Shown in pieces: positions 51,577-60,785 of a stretch of DNA of 64,000 bases. The translations under genes and the position numbers were made by a program. The stretch is from JAHZFN01 sp965149945 (GTDB lineage Bacteria; Bacillota; Dehalobacteriia; UBA4068; UBA4997): contig CBCTTQ010000005.1 in NCBI GenBank assembly GCA_965149945.1, forward strand, positions 11,888 to 75,887, written 5' to 3'. The notes beneath the pieces are model-generated. The model did no database searches. It had not been told where the DNA came from and saw only the letters and a program-made list of their open reading frames with translations. Each line of letters starts with the position of its first letter. Within the stretch, counting starts at the first letter, position 1.

Positions 51577-54500
51577 ATGAACACCAAGAAACCGCAACGT
51601 CTATTTGCTTTATTACTGACTGTCATTATGGTCTTGGGCTCATTACCCCCTATAACTGCCAACGGCAATGAGTTCATCCAAACCGCATCAGACATTAAAG
51701 CATACAGCGACGCGAACAACAATTCATTATCAGAGCAGGAGGTGAATCTATCTTCTGAAGATTTAAACAGCAATCCGGTGATAATTTCCAGCGCGGAAGA
51801 ATTGGCGGCATTAGGAGGACAACGCCTGACGGGAGATTATCAAATTGCCGGCGATATTGATATGTCGGGTATCACGATGAAGCCTATTACAGAATTTCGA
51901 GACGGCACATTTGACGGAGGAGGATTTACCATTTCCAACTTATCCGTCACATCATCCGGAGATACCGGTCTGTTCGCCAACATTGGCAGAGATGCTGAAA
52001 TCACGGGAATCACCTTAAAAAATTGCACCATTGAAAATACCGGTGGCAGCTATGTCGGCGCCGGTGCCTTAGCAGGGAAAATCAGCTCTTCCGGTTCTGT
52101 TATTTCTAATTGCGGAGTCATTGACGGTGTTATATCCAGTACGTCTTCCTCTGCTGTATATCTCGGCGGTATTACCGGCTATGCCAGCAGCGCGATTACA
52201 ATACAAAACAGCTTCAGCGATGTAAAAATAACACCCGGTTCCTACTCAAGTTGTCGGGTCGGCGGTATTTTGGGTAGCGCCAGCGCTAATACTATCGTTG
52301 AAAATTGTTATGCCCGCGGCACCATAGATTCAAATACCACTTATACAGGCGGGTTGATTGGTTATGTTTACGGCAGTAGTTATTCCGGACTGGTTACGGT
52401 TTCCGACTGCTATTCCGCCGTATCAACTACCGGTTATACGTTTGCCTATGTTTCTACAGGAGGTAATTTTACAAACTGTTACTATGATGAAACCCTTGCC
52501 GAAAGCAGTAAAAAAAATACACAAGACGGTATTACCGGAATCACTACGGAAGATTTAAAAAATTCCGCCGACAAATTGGGAGAAGCGTTTCAGCCCGACT
52601 TAATCGAAAATATCAATGAAGGGTATCCGATTTTGAAATGGCAAGATCCCAACGCGACTTACACAGTAACCCTGAAAGTTACTCCCGCGGACGCCAAAGT
52701 GACATGGAACCATACAGTCCAACCCACAGCAACAGACGGCGTATACCAATTCTCTAATCTTTCATCAGGAACTACTATTGATTACCAAGTAGAGCAAGCA
52801 AGCGATCAGACCGACTACGCGTCCCAAAAGGGGACTATTACAGTCGGCAAATCGGATATCACGAGAAACATCAATTTAGTCGCGAACCTCTACGATCTGA
52901 CCTTCCAACTTACTCCTACAGATGCGACGCTGACCGTCACTAACGAGGAGGAATCCGTTTTAGAACCCACTGACGGTTTGACATATTCCGTACCCCGAGG
53001 TACCTATCACTATTCGGCAGAAGCTTTCGGCTATCAGAAAACAGAAGGAACTGTTGAAATTTTCGCTAACAACCAAATGGTATCGGTGGATTTAAAAGCC
53101 AGTCCGATCTGGACAATTACTTTCGCTTACAATCCGATAGGTCAAGCGAATGAAATCCGCAACGGTAATCTGACCGTACAAACAGGCGATACCGTAATAC
53201 AGCCGCAAGAATCATCATCCGGTCTGATCTATCGGTTACCAACCGGTTACGATTACAGCTGGGAATTCCGCAGCGCGAATTACGCTCGGCAATCGGGAGA
53301 AATCAAACTGTCCGATAAAACCGAAACAGGCAATCAACAAATTGAAATTCCCTTGACAGAAAAAACGTCCTGGGAAGGCGCAACAGATATTATAGAGCCC
53401 ACTGCCGTAAACGGTGTTTATCAAATTTCCTCGGGAAGCGAACTGGCTTGGCTCGCACAAGAAGTCAACGCGGGACGAAAAAGTGATTGCAGCGCGGTAC
53501 TAACAGCAAATATTGATTTAGGCAATGAAGAATGGACCCCCATCGGTCGTTCAGGATACGGTTATTCTTGGGCCGGTACTTTTGACGGTCAAGGATATAC
53601 TATTTCCGGATTATCCGTTAACTCCGACACTTATGACCAAGGGCTTTTTGGCTATGTCAATGGCGGAACGATTGAAAACCTTATTGTAGAAGGAGAAGTA
53701 ACGGGAGGCGGCAGTTCAAACAGTGGCGGGGTCGGCGGCATTGTCGGAACATTAAACAGCTCTTATAGCAGCGAAAGTACCATCCAGAATTGTGTTAATC
53801 GAGCGGACGTTTCCGGAGGAAACAATGTCGGGGGCATTGTTGGATTAATTACCGGTTCCTACAATAAAACTATCGAATACTGTGCAAACTATGGCAAAAT
53901 TTCCGGTAATAACAGTATCGGTGGCTTAATTGGGAATTTTTATTATAAAGGTCAGTTAAAAGATAGTTACAACCGAGGCTCTGTCAATGCTGAAGTGAGC
54001 AAAGCAGGCGGTATTATCGGCTACATGAGCGACAACAACGCATCTGCTTTGAATTGCTACACCACAGGGGATGTAAGCACCGGTACTGATTCCGCACCTG
54101 TTATCGGCATGAAAAGTTCCGGAACCGTAACCAATCTCTATTACTTAGACACACTGGGAAGCGACTCTAACGCGATCGCGAAAACAGAGAATGAAATGAA
54201 AGGAGCCGGGTTCCCCGGTCTTTTGGGTGAGGCTTTCGCACAGGATATGTCAGCCCCAATCAACGACGGGTATCCGATTTTTGCTTTCCAAGATACTACA
54301 CCAACATATGAAGCGACATTTACCGTTTCTCCGGTTGAAGCGGAATTTACACTATATGACGCGACAGAGTCAATCATCACCGGCGAAAAAACAGAACATG
54401 ACCAATCCGCGGCCATTTGGCGCTTTATGTTGCGAAACGGTGAATATTCCTACCATGTTTCTGCTTTTGGAAAAGTCGAACAAAGCGGAACCATCACTGT

Positions 54501-57500
54501 AGATAATCAGGCAATAAAAAAAACAATCACTCTAAACGATGCTCCAAGCAAAAACATCACATTCCAAATTGAGTTCGAGGATAATAATCCGGATAAAGTA
54601 ATACCTGCCGTTACAGTAACCTATAACGGTGATGGAAGAGAAATCCAACCCTCAACCGACTATACCTATACGCTTCCTTACGGGGATTATCATTATGTCG
54701 TAAAAGCCAACGGATATGGAAAGGCGCAGGCTGATTTTTCCGTTTCCGAAAGCAGCGACACAAACATTATGTTATCGTTGTCGCCATCTGCCGCTTGGGA
54801 CGGCGAAAGTATCGACGAAATCACTCCAAACCCGGAAGGAATTTATGAAATCAGCACAGGTGCTGAGCTTGCCTGGATTTCCGAACAAGTAAATGAAGGA
54901 ACGAAAACCGACTTCAACATCATCCTTACCGATGATATCGATTTAGGTGAAAATCCTTGGACACCCATCGGAACAGGAATAACCTCCGCCACTCGTTTCC
55001 AAGGTTCTTTTGACGGACAAGGATATACCATTTCCGGATTAAATGTTTTTGACGCAAATTATGCGGGATTATTCGGTTATATATCAGGTACCTCTTCAGA
55101 AACCCCCGCTATCATAAAAAATCTGATTGTACAGGGCAGCGTTAATGGGACAAATAATTCCGGCGGTATTGCCGGAAGGGCTGATAATACTGTTTTTTCA
55201 AACTGCGGAAATGAAGCATCGGTATCCGGCGCAGAAGTCGGCGGTATTGTCGGACGTCAGCACAGTTACGGCTCACCTATTATTATAACCAATTGTTATA
55301 ATTCCGGCGCTATCACCGCATCGTCTCGCGCGGGTGGTATCCTGGGATATGTCAATGACGAAGCCCAAATTAACAATTGTTACAATACGGGAACTGTCAC
55401 CGGCGATAATTATGCCGGCGGTCTCAGAGGCATGGGCGGTACTTTCGCGGGAGAGATTACCAACAGTTATAATGCCGGGAATGTGAGCGGCGATACCGCC
55501 GGAGCCCTTGTCGCAGGCGCTGCCACTATTGAAAATTGTTATTACTTAACAGGAAGCGGCAATGATACGAACGGCGCGCAAGAAGTCTCTTCGGCAGAAC
55601 TGAAAACTTTGGCAGATACGCTAAACAACAGTACAGACCCCGTAATATGGAAAAATATCAGTGATTTCAACAATGGTTATCCTGTTTTCGTTTGGCAAAA
55701 AACAGAATCAGGCAACGTGGATATTCCATTAAATAAAGTAACAAACCTTGTTTGGCAAAAAGATGAAAATACTGGATTATCCACCGGCACAGCAACCTGG
55801 GATGCCGTAGAAAACGCGACAAGCTATACGGTCATTCTCTGGGAGTACTGGGCAGAAGAAAATGAGGAAACCGGCATCACCAAAAACGGTATGTCAGCGG
55901 TTCAAACGGTAACAGGCGTTACGGATACATATTACGATTTCACAGAAGCTATTAAAGAAAACGGCGCAAGTTGGTATTATTTTACTGTCACTCCGATTGC
56001 GTCAGCAGACAGTGGATACATCAGTGGCGAACTACCGATATGGGATGATGACACACAAGAAGGAAATTTGTATGATTATCTCGATTTTGCAAATGATGAG
56101 GCCTGCTATCGTTACTATGAAAAACTCAGCCAACCTACCGGTCTTAGTTGGAATGATTCGTTCGCACGTTGGAATTTTGTTGATGAAGCGGCTGGATATC
56201 TGGTTGTTGTTTATCGCCTAGATAATGATAACGCCCTTCACTATACCGCAAGTGGCATTACAGATGCCGCGATAAATCAGCTGGATTGTCGAAATCATTT
56301 CGCTGTAGGAAGCCGTTATGTTTTTACAGTAACGGCACTTTCAGAAGAATATTTGCTTACCGGAACAGATGAAAAAAACAGCATGGAATCCCTTACCAGC
56401 AATGATGACCGTAACGGAGGAACAAACCGCGGCATCTATACGGCAACGGCTTCCGAACCGGATCCGGGAGAAGAAGTGGATCGCGCAGATTGGATTCCCA
56501 TCTCCACAGCAGAAGAGTGGGTAGCGCTGGCAAATATCGAAGACATTCCCGCGGATGACAGCGATAACACCAGCCAACAAAGCATAGCCTGGGGAAAGAA
56601 ATATTATCTAACCGCAGACCTGGATTTCTCCAATCTTTCTACTATTGACCAAGCAAAAACCAAATCGATCGGAAATATTACCAATCGTTTTACTGGTATT
56701 CTGGACGGAAACGGTCATAAAATTACCAACCTTACTCTCAGCAACTACGACGCGGGGCTGTTTTCATATATTGGCGCTACAGGCCAAGTGTATGACTTAA
56801 CAATCGAAGGAGCCAATGTACTGTTTTCGGATAACGCGGCGGTACTGGCGCTGAACAATTACGGTACAATTTACGATTGCGGTGTCGTGAATTGCAATAT
56901 TACAGCTGACACCGGCGCGGTATTGGGCGGTATGGTAAGCCGCAATTATGGTATCGTGCGTGAAAGTTATGTACAAAACGGCACTTTAACTTCAAACAGT
57001 ACTACCGCCACAGGTCATGCCGGTTTTGTCGGCGCTAATGAGTCCGGCGGATTGATTGAGCGTTGCTGGTCCTCCATGGACGTTTCTACAAACAGCGAAT
57101 ATGCGGGTGGATTTGTAGGATTAAGCTATGGAGGTACAATCCGCGATTGCTTTGCTTTGGGTAATGTATCCGCAAGAAGTTATTCAGGAGGATTTGCGGG
57201 CCGTTCTGTTTTTGACGGCAATCGATATGAAAATTGTTACGCGGCAGGTGTGCTTACAGTAACTGATGGATCCGGACACGGATTCATCGGCGGCAGTAAA
57301 CCAGATTCGGCGTTCCAGCCTGATCTGTCACAGGAAGTTTTAAATTGTTTCTACAATAACGAGTCTCCTTCTGACATATACGCAACCGGCAAAAGTTTAT
57401 CAGAAATGACAGATATTTCGTTTTTGACAGAGCTGGGCGGTACAGAGGGTATTTGGACACAATCGCCGAACAAAAACAGCGGGCTTCCTTATTTGACAAG

Positions 57501-59820
57501 TGTCGCAGCCCCCGAAGCAGATTTCGCGAAAGAAATAACCGTTACGATTGCACTGGCAACCTATGATAAAAACAGTTATACTTTCACGCAATACGGGGAT
57601 CCTATTTCTGTCACAATTGAGAGCAATGGCAATACTCGCGTAACAGACCTGATGGATGCGGCGGTTAAACAAAATAAACTAACATATTCTTATGAAACCA
57701 CCGCCTCATACGGACGGTATATTCATACTATCAACGGATATTCTGTCGAACAACCTGACGGTTGGATGTTTACCATTAACGACAATTTATCTAATCTCAG
57801 CGCGTCTTTAGCAACAATTCAAGACGGAGATCGGCTGTTATGGTTTGAAGGCACAACCGAAAATCATTACCAAGGACCCACCTGGGACAGTCTGACAGGC
57901 AGTGAAATTTCCTGGGTAGATATTCAAACAGCGGAAGAGCTTTTGGATCTTGCGCAAAGCAATGATCCCGAAACAATGGCAAAGAACTATCGTTTAACAG
58001 CAAATATTAATTTAAACGGTATCAATTTTAATGGTATCGGAACTTCCGCTTCTCCTTTTACCGGTACGTTTGACGGTCAGGGACATACAGTTTTCAATTT
58101 ATCTATGGAAGGCAGCGATAACGTTGGCTTCTTTGGAGTAATCAAAGGCGCTGTTATAAAAAATCTGAAATTAGAAAACGCACGTATCGAGGGTACAGGA
58201 AAGAATATCGGTACATTGGTCGGCTGGGCGCAAGTAGAACTGGATCAAGAAAACGCGGCGGATAATGTTGCCAATCTCATCGGCAACTGCGCCGTTTCGG
58301 GAACAGTAACAGGAATTAACAACGTCGGCGGACTTGTCGGTCTCAATGACGGAAAGGAAGATTCCGAAGCCCTGTTTTCGATTGCTTCTTCTATCGATAA
58401 ATGCACTGCTGATGTAATAGTAACCGGCGTCGAAAACGGCGGCAATATCGGAGGCTTGGTAGGAGAAAACAATGGTATTATTACCAAGAGCGCGTCTATC
58501 GGAAATGTACATGCGGAAAACACTTACGACGTAGGCGGATTTGCCGGAAATTCTTACGGAGATATTTATGACAGTCACGCTGAAGGAGATGTTGTCGGAA
58601 AAAGTACAGTAGGCGGGTTTGTCGGTTCTTCCAATGGTATCCTTAAAAATTGTTACAGTCTGGGGAACGTTTCCGGACAATCTTATACTGGTGGATTTGC
58701 CGGTTCCATTGCTATGGCAGAAAACATCATAAGCGCCGGACAAGTAACTGTTATCGGCAACAGCACTACCGGATATAACGGTGGTTTGGCGGGAAACATG
58801 AGTGGCTGGATTACCGGGCCGGAAAACCAAATTGCAGTGAAAAACGCTTATGCGAACTGCACCCAAGCAGATGGCAGTTTAATTGCAATTATCGGAAATA
58901 CATTGGATTATCCTTCGGAGGAACAGCAAAAAGTTCTTGCTGATATGACACTGAAAACAGATAAAGAAACGGCTGATAAGCTATATGAAATGTTCGGTGT
59001 GTCTACTACGGTCCCCGATTCAAACAATAACGGCGGCGGCAACAGCAAATATACTGTTACTTTTGACACACAGGGAGGAAGTACAATTGATAGCATTCGC
59101 ATCAATAAAAATACTCCTCTAACAAAACCGCAAGATCCGACCAGAGAAGGGTATACGTTTGCCGGCTGGTTTACAAACAAAGAATGCACACAAGCTTACG
59201 ATTTTTCCTCTAAAGTAACCAACAGCATAACACTGTACGCGAAGTGGGAAAAAATTTCAACAAGCGAATTGCCGTTTGAGGATGTAAAGGAATCCGACTG
59301 GTTTTATGAAGATGTTCAATACGCCTATACAAACAACTTGTTTACAGGCATATCAGACAGCAAGTTTGCGCCGAATACACAAATGACGCGAGCAATGCTA
59401 GTAACGGTACTTTATCGTTCCGAAGGGGAACCAAATCTTTCAAATGAACTTCCCGGTTATCCTTTCACAGATGTAGATGAAAAAGGCTGGTACGCGACTG
59501 CTGTACAATGGGCGTGGACTAACGAAATCATCCAAGGACATTCTGAAAAGGAATTTGCTCCGGATGACTTTATTACTCGTGAACAAATCGTTGCTATACT
59601 TCAGAGGTACGCGAACTACAAGGAAATCGCAACCGATGAAACAAATGACCTGCTGCAATTTACCGATGCGACACAAGTTTCCGATTGGGCACTTGACAAT
59701 ATGAAATGGGCAGTCGGCGCAGGGTTGATAACAGGTGATACCCAAGGGAAACTCAACCCTCAGGGTAACGCGACCCGCGCGGAAGTCGCGACTATTTTAC
59801 ACCGATTTTTAGAAAAATAA
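51577..59820 (+). CDS. Giant SLH-anchored surface protein with five GLUG modules and a DUF4430 domain
   Basis: 2747 residues, SD AAAGGAG. Order of parts: signal peptide (1-29). GLUG beta-helix module 1 (68-355), three PEGA-like beta domains (355-605). GLUG 2 (608-907), two PEGA-like domains (908-1088). GLUG 3 (1089-1378), two Fn3-like domains (1379-1632). GLUG 4 (1632-1983), DUF4430 (about 1984-2112; ends GRYIHTINGYSVEQPDGWMF then DGDRLLWFEGT). GLUG 5 (2113-2490), one InlB B-type repeat (2491-2563) and three SLH domains (2564-2747). Each GLUG module opens with an IS(T/S)AEELA-type cap. DUF4430 is related to the C-terminal domain of transcobalamin and intrinsic factor. With the B12 riboswitch upstream I infer surface corrinoid binding; this is not shown. 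SLH domains bind pyruvylated wall polymer. Monocistronic. No transport genes are adjacent. Confidence 0.9.
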   Translation: MNTKKPQRLFALLLTVIMVLGSLPPITANGNEFIQTASDIKAYSDANNNSLSEQEVNLSSEDLNSNPVIISSAEELAALGGQRLTGDYQIAGDIDMSGITMKPITEFRDGTFDGGGFTISNLSVTSSGDTGLFANIGRDAEITGITLKNCTIENTGGSYVGAGALAGKISSSGSVISNCGVIDGVISSTSSSAVYLGGITGYASSAITIQNSFSDVKITPGSYSSCRVGGILGSASANTIVENCYARGTIDSNTTYTGGLIGYVYGSSYSGLVTVSDCYSAVSTTGYTFAYVSTGGNFTNCYYDETLAESSKKNTQDGITGITTEDLKNSADKLGEAFQPDLIENINEGYPILKWQDPNATYTVTLKVTPADAKVTWNHTVQPTATDGVYQFSNLSSGTTIDYQVEQASDQTDYASQKGTITVGKSDITRNINLVANLYDLTFQLTPTDATLTVTNEEESVLEPTDGLTYSVPRGTYHYSAEAFGYQKTEGTVEIFANNQMVSVDLKASPIWTITFAYNPIGQANEIRNGNLTVQTGDTVIQPQESSSGLIYRLPTGYDYSWEFRSANYARQSGEIKLSDKTETGNQQIEIPLTEKTSWEGATDIIEPTAVNGVYQISSGSELAWLAQEVNAGRKSDCSAVLTANIDLGNEEWTPIGRSGYGYSWAGTFDGQGYTISGLSVNSDTYDQGLFGYVNGGTIENLIVEGEVTGGGSSNSGGVGGIVGTLNSSYSSESTIQNCVNRADVSGGNNVGGIVGLITGSYNKTIEYCANYGKISGNNSIGGLIGNFYYKGQLKDSYNRGSVNAEVSKAGGIIGYMSDNNASALNCYTTGDVSTGTDSAPVIGMKSSGTVTNLYYLDTLGSDSNAIAKTENEMKGAGFPGLLGEAFAQDMSAPINDGYPIFAFQDTTPTYEATFTVSPVEAEFTLYDATESIITGEKTEHDQSAAIWRFMLRNGEYSYHVSAFGKVEQSGTITVDNQAIKKTITLNDAPSKNITFQIEFEDNNPDKVIPAVTVTYNGDGREIQPSTDYTYTLPYGDYHYVVKANGYGKAQADFSVSESSDTNIMLSLSPSAAWDGESIDEITPNPEGIYEISTGAELAWISEQVNEGTKTDFNIILTDDIDLGENPWTPIGTGITSATRFQGSFDGQGYTISGLNVFDANYAGLFGYISGTSSETPAIIKNLIVQGSVNGTNNSGGIAGRADNTVFSNCGNEASVSGAEVGGIVGRQHSYGSPIIITNCYNSGAITASSRAGGILGYVNDEAQINNCYNTGTVTGDNYAGGLRGMGGTFAGEITNSYNAGNVSGDTAGALVAGAATIENCYYLTGSGNDTNGAQEVSSAELKTLADTLNNSTDPVIWKNISDFNNGYPVFVWQKTESGNVDIPLNKVTNLVWQKDENTGLSTGTATWDAVENATSYTVILWEYWAEENEETGITKNGMSAVQTVTGVTDTYYDFTEAIKENGASWYYFTVTPIASADSGYISGELPIWDDDTQEGNLYDYLDFANDEACYRYYEKLSQPTGLSWNDSFARWNFVDEAAGYLVVVYRLDNDNALHYTASGITDAAINQLDCRNHFAVGSRYVFTVTALSEEYLLTGTDEKNSMESLTSNDDRNGGTNRGIYTATASEPDPGEEVDRADWIPISTAEEWVALANIEDIPADDSDNTSQQSIAWGKKYYLTADLDFSNLSTIDQAKTKSIGNITNRFTGILDGNGHKITNLTLSNYDAGLFSYIGATGQVYDLTIEGANVLFSDNAAVLALNNYGTIYDCGVVNCNITADTGAVLGGMVSRNYGIVRESYVQNGTLTSNSTTATGHAGFVGANESGGLIERCWSSMDVSTNSEYAGGFVGLSYGGTIRDCFALGNVSARSYSGGFAGRSVFDGNRYENCYAAGVLTVTDGSGHGFIGGSKPDSAFQPDLSQEVLNCFYNNESPSDIYATGKSLSEMTDISFLTELGGTEGIWTQSPNKNSGLPYLTSVAAPEADFAKEITVTIALATYDKNSYTFTQYGDPISVTIESNGNTRVTDLMDAAVKQNKLTYSYETTASYGRYIHTINGYSVEQPDGWMFTINDNLSNLSASLATIQDGDRLLWFEGTTENHYQGPTWDSLTGSEISWVDIQTAEELLDLAQSNDPETMAKNYRLTANINLNGINFNGIGTSASPFTGTFDGQGHTVFNLSMEGSDNVGFFGVIKGAVIKNLKLENARIEGTGKNIGTLVGWAQVELDQENAADNVANLIGNCAVSGTVTGINNVGGLVGLNDGKEDSEALFSIASSIDKCTADVIVTGVENGGNIGGLVGENNGIITKSASIGNVHAENTYDVGGFAGNSYGDIYDSHAEGDVVGKSTVGGFVGSSNGILKNCYSLGNVSGQSYTGGFAGSIAMAENIISAGQVTVIGNSTTGYNGGLAGNMSGWITGPENQIAVKNAYANCTQADGSLIAIIGNTLDYPSEEQQKVLADMTLKTDKETADKLYEMFGVSTTVPDSNNNGGGNSKYTVTFDTQGGSTIDSIRINKNTPLTKPQDPTREGYTFAGWFTNKECTQAYDFSSKVTNSITLYAKWEKISTSELPFEDVKESDWFYEDVQYAYTNNLFTGISDSKFAPNTQMTRAMLVTVLYRSEGEPNLSNELPGYPFTDVDEKGWYATAVQWAWTNEIIQGHSEKEFAPDDFITREQIVAILQRYANYKEIATDETNDLLQFTDATQVSDWALDNMKWAVGAGLITGDTQGKLNPQGNATRAEVATILHRFLEK

Positions 59821-59840
59821 AATCATTTTCTAAATTATAA

Positions 59841-59887
59841 AAATCAGACCGCAAAAAAGAAATTCTTTTTGCGGTCTGATTTTTTAC
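59841..59887. terminator. Terminator after the giant gene
   Basis: AAATCAGACCGCAAAAA (59841-59857) pairs with its exact complement at 59866-59882, then T's; usable on either strand. Confidence 0.92.
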
Positions 59888-60147
59888 ATACGCAATCCCA
59901 ATCTTTAACACGTTTTTATTTCTGTTAGCCTCTTCAAATTTACCAATCTTATTGACATGACAAAACCCAATCTCCTCAGAAAGAACCAGAAAGAAACCGC
60001 GACAAAAAATACTCTCAAAAAAAGAATAGATTTTTAGATTATCTCGGATTTTTCATCGGAGCATTCATAAAATCAAGGGAATTACACTGTTTCCCTTTTA
60101 TAAAAAATAAAATCAATATGTTCCTTAAGCCAATAACTTCTTTATTC
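59888..60147. other. AT-rich gap, no gene
   Basis: Nothing recognisable between the terminator and the convergent HD-hydrolase gene. Confidence 0.45.
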
Positions 60148-60585
60148 TTACGCCTGTTCACTTTCTAACATATGCAGGGCCGCGGCATATTTTTTTACAC
60201 GCTTCGCGGTTTTTTCACTGATTTTTCCCAGGCGAGTCACATCGCTGTTATGGCGCAGATCCGCGATTTTCACCTTTTTGGCCAAGGGGTTATCTTTCAG
60301 CGCCGCCACATAGTCCAGATACGGCACGCCTTCTTCATGGGTGAGCAACCGCACCGCCTCTACCACCTCTTCCGGGAAACCGTCCTGGCGCAGATCCTCC
60401 AAAGTCAGCTCGCTGTCTTCCACCACATCGTGGAGCAAAGCCACCAATACTTCGTATTCCGTATCCATTTGTTCCGCCAAATGATAAGGGTGAAACACAT
60501 AAGGAACATCACTGCGGTCCCGTTTTCCGTGATGGGCTTCATAGGCGACGCACATCGCCAAATTGGTCAATTTGGTATAAATCAT
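60148..60585 (-). CDS. Small HD-domain hydrolase, (p)ppGpp-hydrolase-like
   Basis: 145 residues made of one HD domain: the first His in AYEAHHGKRDRSDVPYVFHP, HD in VALLHDVVEDSELTLEDL and the distal Asp in VKIADLRHNSDV. The HDVVEDS box and DLRHN are those of the RelA/SpoT hydrolase domain and small alarmone hydrolases (Mesh1-like), with no synthetase part. Hydrolysis of (p)ppGpp is plausible but other nucleotides are possible. The ATG at 60585 follows GGAGG; the frame runs 33 codons further upstream into a low-quality region. Confidence 0.82.
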   Translation of the reverse strand: MIYTKLTNLAMCVAYEAHHGKRDRSDVPYVFHPYHLAEQMDTEYEVLVALLHDVVEDSELTLEDLRQDGFPEEVVEAVRLLTHEEGVPYLDYVAALKDNPLAKKVKIADLRHNSDVTRLGKISEKTAKRVKKYAAALHMLESEQA

Positions 60586-60740
60586 CTCGTGTCCTCCGTT
60601 CTTGTCGTCGGCGTTTTTCTTACACGCTATACTAGCCATATTATATACAACGTGCCGTCTTTTTACAAGAGCGCCATCCGCCAAACTATTCCTTAGTCCA
60701 AGAAGATTTCCACTGAAATCGCCATTTTTTTGAAAAGCCG

Positions 60741-60773
60741 AAAAAAGCTGCCCGCGCCAAGGCGGGCGGCTTT
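60741..60773 (-). terminator. Intrinsic terminator after the transporter gene
   Basis: AAAGCTGCCCGC (60744-60755) pairs with GCGGGCGGCTTT (60762-60773), one mismatch, then UUUUUU on the minus strand. Confidence 0.88.
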
Positions 60774-60785
60774 TCCAAATCGACG

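Noticed and set aside
58171..58866. 231-codon antisense frame within the giant surface-protein gene
   Set aside because: Arises from the repetitive GLUG coding sequence; no start signal and no homology recognised.
51577..59820. CRISPR-like or satellite repeats in the giant gene
   Set aside because: The repetition is at protein-domain level in a single intact reading frame, not direct repeats with spacers.
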